The translations under genes were made by a program, and so were the position numbers. Positions 34,601-42,204 of a DNA stretch of 64,000 nucleotides are shown piece after piece; position 1 is the first letter of the stretch, and each line of letters begins with the position of its first letter. This DNA comes from Eublepharis macularius (Eukaryota > Chordata > Lepidosauria > Squamata > Eublepharidae), in the NCBI RefSeq assembly GCF_028583425.1, contig NC_072801.1, forward strand, positions 65,921,766 through 65,985,765, given 5' to 3'. Below the pieces are notes generated by a model. It was not told the DNA's origin. It made no database searches and saw nothing but the letters and a program-made list of their open reading frames with translations.

Positions 34601-35498
34601 CCAGAAGTGCCCAGAGGATCAGTATCCAAATCAAAAGCAAGACCGGTGCATTCTCAGAAGCATCACTTTCTTGTCCTATGGAGAGCTCTTGGGAGCAGCC
34701 TTGGCTTCCTTGGCCCTTTTATCTTCCTTGACCACCATAATGGTGACAGGGCTCTTTGTTCTGCACTGGGACACTCCCATCGTCAAGGCCAACAACAGGA
34801 GCATCACCTGCACCCTCCTGGCCTCTCTTCTGCTCAGCTTCCTTTGCTCTTTCCTGTTCATTGGCCAGCCTGGGAAGGTGACCTGTCTTCTGCGGCAAAC
34901 TGTATTTGGTATCACCTTCTCCATCTCAGTTTCATGTGTGTTGGCCAAAACCATCACTGTGGTTCTGGTCTTCATGGCTGCCAAACCAGGAAACAGCATC
35001 ATGAAATGGGCAGGGAAGAGGCTGGCAACATCTGTAATTATTCCCTGTTCTCTCATTCAAATGGGTATCTGCGCCACCTGGATAGTTACCTCTCCCCCCT
35101 TCCCAGAGCTGGACATGCACTCCCAGGTCAGCCAGATCACAGTGCAGTGCAATGAAGGCTCAGAGGTCATGTTCTACACTGTCCTGGCCTACATGGGCTT
35201 TCTGGCCATTCTCAGCTTCACTGTGGCTTTCTTTGCCCGAAAGTTGCCTGGCAGTTTCAATGAAGCCAAGCTGATCACCTTCAGCATGTTTGTGTTCTGC
35301 AGTGTTTGGGTGTCCTTTATCCCAACATATCTGAGCACCAAAGGGAAATCCATGGTGGCCGTGGAGGTCTTCTCCATCTTGACTTCTAGTGCTGGGCTGT
35401 TGGGCTGCATCTTCTTTCCCAAATGCTACATTATTTTAGTGAAGCCTCAGCTGAACACCAAGGAGCAACTGGTTAGGAAAAGGAATGGCCCTTCTTAA
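22434..35498 (+). CDS. Receptor B: vomeronasal type-2 receptor (Vmn2r26-like), six exons, apparently intact
   Basis: This is a family C chemosensory GPCR. Coding exons are 22434-22678, 23999-24290, 26040-26876, 30321-30548, 34066-34192 and 34588-35498. All have GT/AG borders and the same phases as receptor A. The sum is 2640 nt, 880 codons with TAA at 35496, and no internal stop was found. Layout: signal peptide about 1-32, Venus-flytrap domain to about 525, cysteine-rich linker 535-590, seven helices from about 600. At the position of the conserved first ATG (MLVT…) it has GTG at 22422, so the next in-frame ATG (MQEVSLNW) is taken as the start; it leaves the signal peptide whole. Receptor A points the other way; receptor C follows 535 bp downstream. 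Confidence 0.9.
22679..23998 (+). other. Receptor B intron 1
   Basis: Apart from the Bov-B piece at 23003-23190 it holds nothing recognised. The reading frames near 23360 and 23656 have no domain support. Confidence 0.55.
23003..23190 (+). mobile_element. Bov-B (RTE) LINE 3' end
   Basis: It aligns with 32338-32600. The shared coding remnant is the Bov-B ORF2 end (…[25 protein letters not shown]…, with breaks), followed by the RTE-type tail gttgctgtaagtcagaagtg. It is 5'-truncated and old. Confidence 0.7.
23999..24290 (+). CDS. Receptor B exon 2
   Basis: This 292-nt exon encodes [20 protein letters not shown]…[16 protein letters not shown]…NYKIPQ. The acceptor is TATTGCAG and the donor CACAG|GTATGC. 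It forms part of the N-terminal lobe of the Venus-flytrap domain. Confidence 0.93.
24830..25049. repeat. Minisatellite, about 58-bp units, four or more copies
   Basis: Units share GGGTCTTTGCTCCCTTTGCA, then CTATTTGCAAAGCTCCCCCTTGTACTGTCTGCAAAGCT with point differences. The array continues for part of a unit after the nested MITE (25184-25230). Its reading frames are therefore repeat-derived, not a gene. Confidence 0.8.
25055..25178. mobile_element. Foldback MITE nested in the minisatellite, TSD TGTCT
   Basis: The left half GGGCCAAGCTACACATGACG, continuing AATGACACTTGAAC, pairs with the reverse complement of the right half over about 45 bp with few mismatches. TGTCT flanks both sides (25050-25054 and 25179-25183). 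The insertion splits one minisatellite unit, so it is younger than the array. Confidence 0.75.
26040..26876 (+). CDS. Receptor B exon 3: main ligand-binding lobe exon
   Basis: This 837-nt exon (279 codons, phase 0) runs from [19 protein letters not shown] to …KFGDIQPWQ. Landmarks are [32 protein letters not shown] and [18 protein letters not shown]. The acceptor is TATTAG and the donor GTGAGT. Confidence 0.95.
27268..27492 (+). mobile_element. tRNA-derived SINE, diverged copy
   Basis: The plus-strand head GTGGCATAGTGGTTAAGTGG and B-box-like GTGAATCCC are followed by a body similar to the SINE at 769. It ends in a (TTA)n tail. The copy is old. It lies in receptor B intron 3. Confidence 0.6.
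27577..29102 (-). mobile_element. 5'-truncated L1 LINE with 19-bp TSD
   Basis: The identical 19-mer CTCCATGCTATGTGCTCCT flanks both ends (27558-27576 and 29103-29121). The T-run at 27576 is the 3' poly(A). On the minus strand, 28430-29089 and 27886-28284 encode the C-terminal third of ORF2 (…[17 protein letters not shown]…, [15 protein letters not shown]…LWFLDNY). They are separated by a frame break near 28290-28430. It lies antisense inside receptor B intron 3. Confidence 0.93.
29285..29490 (-). mobile_element. 5S-rRNA-derived SINE with Bov-B-like tail
   Basis: On the minus strand the head matches the internal part of 5S rRNA (CTGATCTCATCAGATCTCAG, then a GATAAGCAGGATCGG stretch and ATGGATGGGAGA). 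It continues to …CTCTGTTAGTCTCTTCTCATGAAAACCCC and a tail resembling the Bov-B 3' end (gtcatcctaagttaactatgacttgagggcac). Such 5S SINEs are known in squamates; the naming is from memory. Confidence 0.7.
29491..30320 (+). other. Receptor B intron 3, exon-4-proximal conserved block
   Basis: Parts (for example 29625-29760) align with receptor C 62520-62680 and, inverted, with receptor A around 10440-10600. This is ancestral intron sequence. No gene is seen. Confidence 0.55.
30321..30548 (+). CDS. Receptor B exon 4
   Basis: This 228-nt exon encodes [20 protein letters not shown]…[14 protein letters not shown]. The acceptor is GTCTAG and the donor CAG|GTATGA. It has the same length as receptor A exon 4. 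Confidence 0.94.
30695..30830 (+). repeat. Decayed duplicate of the exon 4 end plus donor region
   Basis: The stretch from gttgtgtggcatctcacatttaaacag through aaagtgtttta to ttgttagaatattg aligns with 30519-30635, which is the end of exon 4 and the start of intron 4. The copied donor reads ATATAA instead of GTATGA, so it is not a usable splice site. It is a tandem duplication of about 180 bp spacing. Confidence 0.7.
30842..32046 (-). mobile_element. Vingi/I-group LINE, 5'-truncated, 10-bp TSD
   Basis: CGCTGTTTAC flanks both sides (30832-30841 and 32047-32056). The minus strand carries an open frame of about 335 codons covering the end of a LINE polyprotein: FKYLGTAFQ (region after the reverse transcriptase) and a C-terminal zinc knuckle [21 protein letters not shown]. 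The 3' UTR ends in TAATAAAGATTGACTGACTG. The long uninterrupted frame suggests a rather young insertion. I infer the Vingi/I group from the zinc knuckle. Confidence 0.78.
31033..32046 (-). pseudogene. Truncated LINE polyprotein, C-terminal third
   Basis: The frame is open from the truncation point at 32046 to the stop at 31033. It lacks the endonuclease and the catalytic FADD/YADD part, so it cannot act alone. It is an antisense passenger in receptor B intron 4. Confidence 0.7.
32338..32600 (+). mobile_element. Bov-B (RTE) LINE, ORF2 end and 3' tail
   Basis: It encodes the decayed Bov-B ORF2 C-terminus: [13 protein letters not shown]…, [20 protein letters not shown] and …[14 protein letters not shown], with stops. 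The RTE-like tail ending gacagcacataacacacacc follows. It is homologous to the piece at 23003-23190. Confidence 0.78.
32760..33042 (-). mobile_element. Penelope-like element, terminal repeat piece (fossil)
   Basis: On the minus strand it matches the terminal part of the Penelope sequence at 38225-38605: …ctctgaagatgccag, gaaacgtcaggaactac, cggccgtgaaagcc. A short internal duplication of about 30 bp (ggcatcttcagaggtgtagca, twice) is present. Only terminal, non-coding sequence remains. Confidence 0.72.
32942..32982 (-). ncRNA. Hammerhead-ribozyme-like core of a Penelope terminal repeat
   Basis: On the minus strand the order is CCT, CTGAAGA, TGCCAG-TCACAGCTG-CTGGTG, AAACGTC, AGG. CTGAAGA fits the invariant CUGANGA box. 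GCCAG/CTGGT forms stem II and is followed by GAAA. GUC is an allowed NUH cleavage triplet, and CCT/AGG starts stem I. Stem III is reduced to a self-complementary ACGU, as reported for minimal Penelope hammerheads, which may act as dimers. Activity is untested. Confidence 0.6.
33043..34065 (+). other. Receptor B intron 4, remainder
   Basis: No gene or named repeat is recognised. The part next to exon 5 aligns with sequence beyond exon 5 of receptor A. Confidence 0.4.
34066..34192 (+). CDS. Receptor B exon 5: cysteine-rich linker
   Basis: This 127-nt exon encodes [20 protein letters not shown]…[17 protein letters not shown]. The acceptor is CTCTTAG and the donor ATCG|GTAAGG. It is nearly identical to receptor A exon 5. 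Confidence 0.94.
34588..35498 (+). CDS. Receptor B exon 6: seven-transmembrane domain
   Basis: The 911-nt exon starts after ATTTCAG. It encodes the last linker cysteines ([15 protein letters not shown]), seven hydrophobic helices, and the family C motifs [28 protein letters not shown] and [16 protein letters not shown] is at 35496-35498. It shows high identity to receptor A exon 6. Confidence 0.96.
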
Positions 35499-36033
35499 TT
35501 CATCTCTTATTATCGAGGGTTGTCTTTTGAACCAATATCACTAAATGGATACAGTAGGCAATGATTTGTGAGTTATAGTTGACTTTATTGAACAACCGAT
35601 CTGAATCATCAAGTTCTCCCTTTGAGGTAGAGGACTTCTTGGTGGATGATTCTCACCCTCCTGTCAGGGAGGCAGGAACAACTCCTTTCCACTTCATGCC
35701 TCCTCGGTGGGTATCACTCATTTCCTCAGTTCTTTTCCTGCCTCAACATGGAAAGCAATTTATAGTATGTGCTGTGTCATGTATTTGTTTTTTCTACATA
35801 ATCGTATCTTTAGTTAACCCTGTGGCTTTATGAGGAAAGAAATGTTTGGTTAACAAGCTCAATTCAGGTCAAAATTGTTCAAAATTTGAAGAGGTGTATT
35901 TCTTACACACATCCAGCAGAGCACTGCCTGGTTGAATCTTGAAATTATTTCTTAGATGGAAACATAGGAAGGCATATTTGCCTCTGATATGAACTTGATT
36001 TTTAGGAAACTCTGTGAATAGCTACCAACTGGC
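35499..36033 (+). other. Short spacer between receptor B and receptor C
   Basis: Only 535 bp separate the stop of B from the start codon of C. This must hold the 3' UTR of B and, ancestrally, the promoter and 5' UTR of C. No AATAAA is obvious. The conserved upstream block of C lies at 35931-35968. Confidence 0.7.
35931..35968 (+). promoter_or_regulatory. Conserved upstream block of receptor C
   Basis: GTTGAATCTTGAAATTATTT, then CTTAGATGGAAACA, aligns with the blocks upstream of receptors A and B at a similar distance from the start codon. Confidence 0.45.
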
Positions 36034-36290
36034 ATGTTGGTCACTATGCAGGAGGTCAGCATGAACTGGCTCAGAAAACTGCGAATGTTCAAAAGGATTT
36101 TTTTAGCTCTATTTCTCCTCTGGTTTCATCCTCATGCTGTCATCCGAGATCTGAGTTCTGAATGCAGTAAACATACATTTGAATCAGATACAACCAATTA
36201 TAGTATCATTGGTATATTAGGATCTTATTCACTTGGAATTATACAAATACTCAACTTTACAGAGAAGAAAATATATGTGGAACATTATTG
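36034..36290 (+). pseudogene. Receptor C exon 1 (open)
   Basis: It encodes [16 protein letters not shown], a signal-peptide core IFLALFLLWFHPHAV and RDLSSECSKH. Length (257 nt) and donor (TTG|GTAAGA) match receptor A. It keeps the ATG that receptor B has lost. Confidence 0.88.
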
Positions 36291-36359
36291 GTAAGAGCTC
36301 CTTCATTGATTAATTGCCTATTGTACTTCTTATAGAACTCCAATCTCTAGTAAAAAATT

Positions 36360-36796
36360 CAGGACTAAAAAAAATATCCATGATATTGGAAACAAAGAAG
36401 GCTTCTTCAAAGAGCCATGCCTGGGGGGAGGGGGCCTAGATCTCACACTCCGAGCCCCAGATTCCTCCCGCGGCCCTGAATAAGCGCCTTTGATGTGATA
36501 AGCAACACAAAACATGGGGAAAAGCGGAGGAGTGAAAGCCAAGCCTGCCAATCAGTGCAACTCCTCTCTAAATGCATTTTTTGAGCAGGTAGAAGCAAAA
36601 AAAGCCCCTTCGGGACATAAAAACGCGCCGCCCAAAATGGCGGCTGCAACATCGGCAGCAGAAACGGAGGGAAATCAAGCCCTAGGGATGGAGGGTGAAA
36701 TCCAGCTAGCACTAGAAAAACTAGAACATAAAATAGTGAACAGGCTGGAGGGAATAATTTAAAATCAAACCAGCGAACTAAAAGAGTCAATTAGCC
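36360..36796 (+). mobile_element. Older L1, 5' part, interrupted (outer element of the nest)
   Basis: A GC-rich leader is followed by an ORF1 start at 36514 (MGKSGGVKAKPANQ…) and a coiled-coil region. The element is broken off at 36796 by the younger L1 and resumes at 46744. The start near 36360 is estimated. Confidence 0.72.
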
Positions 36797-37716
36797 GACT
36801 TCCGGTTTGGGATCCATGGAGGTCTAAAGCAGCTCTAAGAGCAGAGCTGACCGGGCTGCCGTTTCAGTGGCCAGCAGGGGCAAACAAGCCCGCGGCCACC
36901 TATTCTCAGGCGGAGAATAGGCATAGAACGCTCAAGCACCTCAGGGCGCGTTGATCTCGGGCAAGGGGGGGTCCTGTGCAACGGACTCTCTCCTGACTCT
37001 TGAGGTCCCACCCTACGACAGGTCAGCTTAAATCTCTGCGGCAGTCCTGGGGCCAGTGCGGCTGGCATAAGACCTACATGCCCAAGCTTCAACAGGGGGA
37101 AAGAAGGTGGAAGAGATCTTGAGATTGAAGCAGTGATTACAACCCAGAAAGACGTTTGAAAAGGTAAAGATCACTATCTCTTGAAACGGGACGAATTACT
37201 TAAAGTAATGTATTAAAGTGGACTTTTAAACTGCAACATATTGATTATAAGTAGAGGAAGACTCGGCAAGAAACAGATTAGGAAAAGGACTATGATAAAT
37301 GAAGTTATTAGAGAAATCGGATCATTGTTTTTCATACCTGCGGCTGTGGGGAGATAATGGACTGTGAGAAAGTTTCTACCATCGCGAGAGCTGCTGTGAG
37401 GAGACGGGAAACAGGAAGTACGTAACAGGGATAGAGCTGCGGGAGAGAGACGGCCCTCACTGGCAGACAGGAAGAAGGGAATCGCCATTTTTGAAAAGGG
37501 AAGGGCACTGACTTCAGCAGAAGAGGAAGTAGGCCATATTGGATTATAAAAACTATTGAAAAACCATAGAGAAAAGACGCTCGACATTTTGTACTCTTTA
37601 AACGTCTTTTTTTCTTCATGAAATCGGGACATTTAAATTAAATTAAACGGACATTAAGCCAGGCGCCACGGAGCTAAGGAAACGAGCAGACTCATGGGAG
37701 CGAGGCAAGTCAAGCC

Positions 37717-38607
37717 CGTATACCCTGCAGCTGTGGACAAGTTTACATCGGGACCACAAAGCGTAGCATCCAGACAAGAATAAAAGAACATGAAAGACAC
37801 TGCAGACTTGGACAACCGGAAAAATCAGCAGTGGCTGAACATAGCTGAACATAGCCTAACTCAAACAGGGCACAGTATCTTATTCCAGGACACCAAAATA
37901 CTGGACAACACTTCCAACTACTTTGTCAGACTGCACAGGGAAGCCATTGAAATTCACAAGCATAAGCAAAACTTCAACAGGAAAGAAGAAACCTTAAGAA
38001 TGAACCGAGCATGGTTGCCAGTTCTAAAAAACACCAGGCTAACAAAACACTCCACACCCGATAATAGCCATGCAGAGAAGATTAGCACATCAAGTACCAA
38101 TCCATATGCAAAAGAACCTCCTCAGGATACAGTGAAGCCTCCCGCCATTAGCATTCCACACCCTGGGAAACTCTTACAGGATGACTCAGCTCAACCCCAC
38201 CCCTCCTGAGTAGATACAAATGACCTACATCTTTTCCACACTGTGACACTGAGAGATCTCTGTCTTTTGGTGCTACACCTCTGAAGATGCCAAATACCCT
38301 GCAGCTGTGGACAAGTTTACATCGGGACCACAAAGCGTAGCATCCAGACAAGAATAAAAGAACATGAAAGACACTGCAGACTTGGACAACTGGAAAAATC
38401 AGCAGTGGCTGAACATAGCCTAACTCAAACAGGGCACAGTATCTTATTCCAGGACACCAAAATACTGGACAACACTTCCAACTACTTTGAAGATGCCAGC
38501 CACAGCTGCTGGCGAAACGTCAGGAACTACAATGCCAAGACCACGGCAATACAGCCCGGAAAACCCACAACAACCATCGTTCTCCGGCCGTGAAAGCCAT
38601 CGACAAT
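37717..38607 (+). mobile_element. Penelope-like element fragments in tandem, GIY-YIG coding end (fossil)
   Basis: Two head-to-tail partial copies begin at the same place (taccctgcagctgtggacaa) at 37719 and 38290. They encode the GIY-YIG-type endonuclease end of a Penelope element (YIGTT…SIQTRIKEHERHCRLG). The first copy continues through a 3' UTR. The second ends in the terminal block with gaaacgtcaggaactac. Both are partial and broken. The unit replaces nearly all of ORF1 of the surrounding L1. Confidence 0.75.
38484..38524 (+). ncRNA. Degenerate hammerhead-ribozyme-like core in Penelope terminal repeat
   Basis: TTGAAGA, then TGCCAG-CCACAGCTG-CTGGCG, AAACGTC and AGG. Stem II (GCCAG/CTGGC) and GAAA are intact. 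The first base of the CUGANGA box is T here, where the intact copy at 32942-32982 has C, so this copy is probably inactive. Confidence 0.5.
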
Positions 38608-39061
38608 ACAAGAGAAAAAGTATTTTCCACTGGCTAGGGATGTGCGTTTCGGCATTCAGAATGCCGAAAGAATGCCGAAACAAAAGTGTTTCGGCTTCTT
38701 TCGGGGAATGCCGAAACGTTTCGGGGAATGCCGAAACGTTTCGGGTAGCCGAAAGAAAAAAGCCGAAACGTTTCGGGATTCTTTCGGCTTTCTTTCGGCT
38801 TTTCTATGGGAAAATGCCTCCGTCTTCCAGGACGCCTGGAGGAGGCATTTTCCCACCGAATAAGCCCAAAATTGGTGGGGACCTTCCTCTAACCCTTCTC
38901 TAACAACCACCCAAGTTTCAGACAGATTGAACTTTGGGGGGCCATGTTATGGCCCCCCAAAGCAGGTCCCCCCATCCTCCCATAAGAAAGCGAAGGAGCA
39001 GCATATTGTTAGCATGCTGCTGCTGATCTTTCTTCATTATTTCCTATGGGGAAAAAATGAA

Positions 39062-39580
39062 GAGGCAGGCTTCCTTTGCCAGGGGTGGCATTTTGCATGC
39101 AAAATGCCCCCCAGCCCTCAGGGGCCCTTCTCCCACCCCTCCTCCCACCCCCCACCAAGGCTCAGCCTGCTCCCACTTGGGGGGGCCATTTCATGGCCTC
39201 CCCAAGTAGGTGCTCTGCTCTAATCTCTACCACTGACAGCTGGGGGAGGCTTGTGTTGCCAGGGGTGGCATTTTGCATGCAAAATGCCCCCCAACCCTCT
39301 GGGGCCCTTCTCCCACCCCTCCTCCCACCCCCCACCAAGGCTCAGCCTGCTCCCACTTGGGGGGGGGCATTTCATGGCCTCCCCAAGTAGGTGCTCTGCT
39401 CTCATCTCTACCACTGACAGCTGGGGGAGGCTTGTGTTGCCAGGGGTGGCATTTTGCATGCAAAATGCCCCCCCAGCCCTCTGGGGCCCTTCTCCCACCC
39501 TTCCTCCCACCCCCCACCAAGGCTCAGACTGCTCCCACTTGGGGGGGGCATTTCATGGCCTCCCCAAGTAGGTCCTCTCA
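39062..39580. repeat. About 185-bp tandem repeat, three units, in the left arm
   Basis: Units begin near 39080, 39262 and 39446 with TTGCCAGGGGTGGCATTTTG, then catgcaaaatgcccc, and end tggcctccccaagtaggt. The right arm holds only about two inverted units (41466-41790), so copy number differs between the arms. Confidence 0.82.
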
Positions 39581-40129
39581 GCCCCTAAAGTCCACCCCTT
39601 ACAGCCCCACACAAACCCAATTCCCCCCCAGCTGCCACACACAGACCCAAATCCCCACATTAGCCCCTCACAGACCCAAATCCACCCCCACCTTCCCCAC
39701 ACCCATAACCCCAGGAACAGGCTGGCAAAGGCCAGCCCTCTCCCTTTGTTCCCTATGCTGGGAACTTCTAAACTCTCTTTCCCTGGGCAATTCTGCACAG
39801 CCCAGGGGTGCCACAATGGTGGGCACACTTCTGAGTGCCAGCTGGTCCCTGTGAAAGAGCACCTGAACCACAGACACCCTCCCTCAAATTCCCCCACCAC
39901 CTACAGAGATGGCTGGCCAGCCAGCCCCATTGTTCCCTATGATGGGAACCAACTGCACAACAAAGAATAAAACAAGAACAACACAAAATAAAGTTTAAAA
40001 AAAATTATTTTCTCCCTTCCAAAGTACAAGGTGGCAAAGCATTATGACACATTACACCAGCAGTCCCCCACACAGAAAAATTAAAACAAAACTCACTTAA
40101 CATCAGAGAATCACAAAACACGATTCCTG

Positions 40130-40525
40130 TCAAAAACACTTTATTTCTTGAACAGCTTTAGGTTACACAGCAGGGGGGAACACCAAAGGGCATGGCAGCA
40201 CTATCTTACACAAAAATAACACAACTCACTTAACATCAGAGAATCACAAAAGCACAATTCCTGTCAAAAACACTTTATTTCTTGAACAGCTTTAGGCTAC
40301 ACAGCAGGGGGGGAACACCAAAGGGCACGGAAGCAGTATCTTACCCAAAAATAACACAACTCACTTCACATTAAAGAATCACCCCAAAAAATTGCTGTCA
40401 AAAGCACTTTATTTCTGTAACTGCTTTAGGTTACACAGTAGGAAGGCACCACAGAGCAGGAAAGCAGTGTACTACGCAAAAATAACACAACTCACTTCAC
40501 ATCAGAGAATCACACAAACACAATT
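40130..40525. repeat. About 125-bp tandem repeat, three units, inner left arm
   Basis: Units contain caaaaacactttatttcttg, aacagctttaggttacacag and aacacaactcactt…catcagagaatcac. They are mirrored in inverse orientation at 40600-40945. Confidence 0.8.
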
Positions 40526-40599
40526 GCTGTCAAAAACGGTGAAGTGGGTTGTATTATTTTTTGTAGTACATTGCTATCATGCCCTGTTGTGCCCTCCTA

Positions 40600-40945
40600 C
40601 TGTGTAACCTAAAGCTGTTCAAGAAATAAAGTGTTTTTGCCAGGAATTGTGTTTTTGTGATTCTCTGATGTTAAGTGAGTTGTGTTATTTTTGTGTAAGA
40701 TAGTGCTGCCATGCCCTTTGGTGTTCCCCCCTGCTGTGTAACCTAAAGCTGTTCAAGAAATAAAGTGTTTTTGACAGGAATTGTGCTTTGTGATTCTCTG
40801 ATGTTAAGTGAGTTGTGTTATTTTTGTGTAAGATAGTGCTGCCATGCCCTTTGGTGTTCCCCCCTGCTGTGTAACCTAAAGCTGTTCAAGAAATAAAGTG
40901 TTTTTGACAGGAATCATGCTTTGTGATTCTCTGATGTTAAGTGAG
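40600..40945. repeat. About 120-bp tandem repeat, three units, inner right arm (inverted)
   Basis: Units contain taacctaaagctgttcaaga, aataaagtgtttttgacagg and tgtgattctctgatgttaag. They are reverse complements of the inner left-arm units. Confidence 0.8.
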
Positions 40946-42204
40946 TTTTGTTTTAATTTTTCCTGTGTGGGGGACTGCTGGTGTAATGTGTCATAATGCT
41001 TTGCCTTCTTGTACTTTGGAAGGGAGAATATAATTTTTTTAAAACTTTATTTTGTGTTGTTCTTGTTTTATTCTTTGTTGTGCAGTTGGTTCCCATCATA
41101 GGGAACAATGGGGCTGGCTGGCCAGCCATCTCTGTAGGTGGTGGGGGAATTTGAGGGAGGGTGTCTGTGGTTCAGGTGCTCTTTCACAGGGACCAGCTGG
41201 CACTCAGAAGTGTGCCCACCATTGTGGCACCCCTGGGCTGTGCAGAATTGCCCAGGGAAAGAGAGTTTAGAAGTTCCCAGCATAGGGAACAAAGGGAGAG
41301 GGCTGGCCTTTGCCAGCCTGTTCCTGGGGTTATGGGTGTGGGGCAGGTGGGGGTGGATTTGGGTCTGTGAGGGGCTAATGTGGGGATTTGGGTCTGTGTG
41401 TGGCAGCTGGGGGGGAATTGGGTTTGTGTGGGGCTGTAAGGGGTGGACTTTAGGGGCTGAGAGGACCTACTTGGGGAGGCCATGAAATGCCCCCCCCAAG
41501 TGGGAGCAGTCTGAGCCTTGGTGGGGGGTGGGGGGAAGGGTGGGAGAAGGGCCCCTGAGGGCTTGGGGGCATTTTGCATGCAAAATGCCACCCCTGGCAA
41601 CACAAGCCTCCCCCAGCTGTCAGTGGTAGAGATTAGAGCACCTACTTGGGGAGGCCATGAAATGGCCCCCCCAAGTGGGAGCAGGCTGAGCCTTGGTGGG
41701 GGTGGGAGGAGGGGTGGGAGAAGGGCCCCTGAGGGCTGGGGGGCATTTTGCATGCAAAATGCCACCCCTGGCAAAGGAAGCCTGCCTCTTCATTTTTTCC
41801 CCATAGGAAATAATGAAGAAAGATCAGCAGCAGCATGCTAACAATATGCTGCTCCTTCGCTTTCTTATGGGAGGATGGGGGGACCTGCTTTGGGGGGCCA
41901 TAACATGGCCCCCCAAAGTCCAATCTGTCTGAAACTTGGGTGGTTGTTAGAGAAGGGTTAGTGGAAGGTCCCCACCAATTTTGGGCTTATTCGGTGGGAA
42001 AATGCCTCCTCCAGGCGTCCTGGAAGACGGAGGCATTTTCCCATAGAAAAAAGCCGAAAGAAAGCCGAAATAATGCCGAAAGAATCCCGAAAGCCGAAAG
42101 CCGAAAGAGATTCTTGTTTCGGCTTTCGGCTTTAACGATAGAGAATCTTCTTTCGGCTTTCTACTTTCGGCTATAGCCGAAAATTTTTGGCTTGCACACC
42201 CCTA

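Larger units (their letters stand above)
38635..42204. mobile_element. hAT-like giant foldback element, 3.57 kb, 8-bp TSD
   Basis: CCACTGGC flanks both sides (38627-38634 and 42205-42212). The ends are TAGGGATGTGCGTTTCGG and, on the minus strand, TAGGGGTGTGCAAGCC. The 8-bp TSD and TAGGGRTGTGCR termini fit the hAT superfamily. Almost the whole element is one inverted repeat: left arm 38635 to about 40520, right arm about 40560-42204, symmetric about 40519. For example, 39553-39900 and 41138-41485 are nearly identical in opposite orientation. No transposase is seen, so it is non-autonomous. It splits ORF2 of L1-2. Confidence 0.88.

Noticed and set aside
36514-36762. Possible small gene just downstream of receptor C exon 1
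   Set aside because: The frame continues in homology after 46744 as an L1 ORF1 coiled coil, so it is the start of the older L1 ORF1.
38276-38300. CTGAAGATGCC at the junction of the two Penelope copies as a third hammerhead
   Set aside because: Only the first box is present; the sequence then passes into the second copy and stem II, GAAA and the cleavage triplet are absent.
39076-41774. Many reading frames of 70-196 codons on both strands, some identical at mirrored positions
   Set aside because: They are translations of the inverted arms and tandem repeats of the foldback element. The mirrored identity is explained by the inverted repeat, not by gene duplication.
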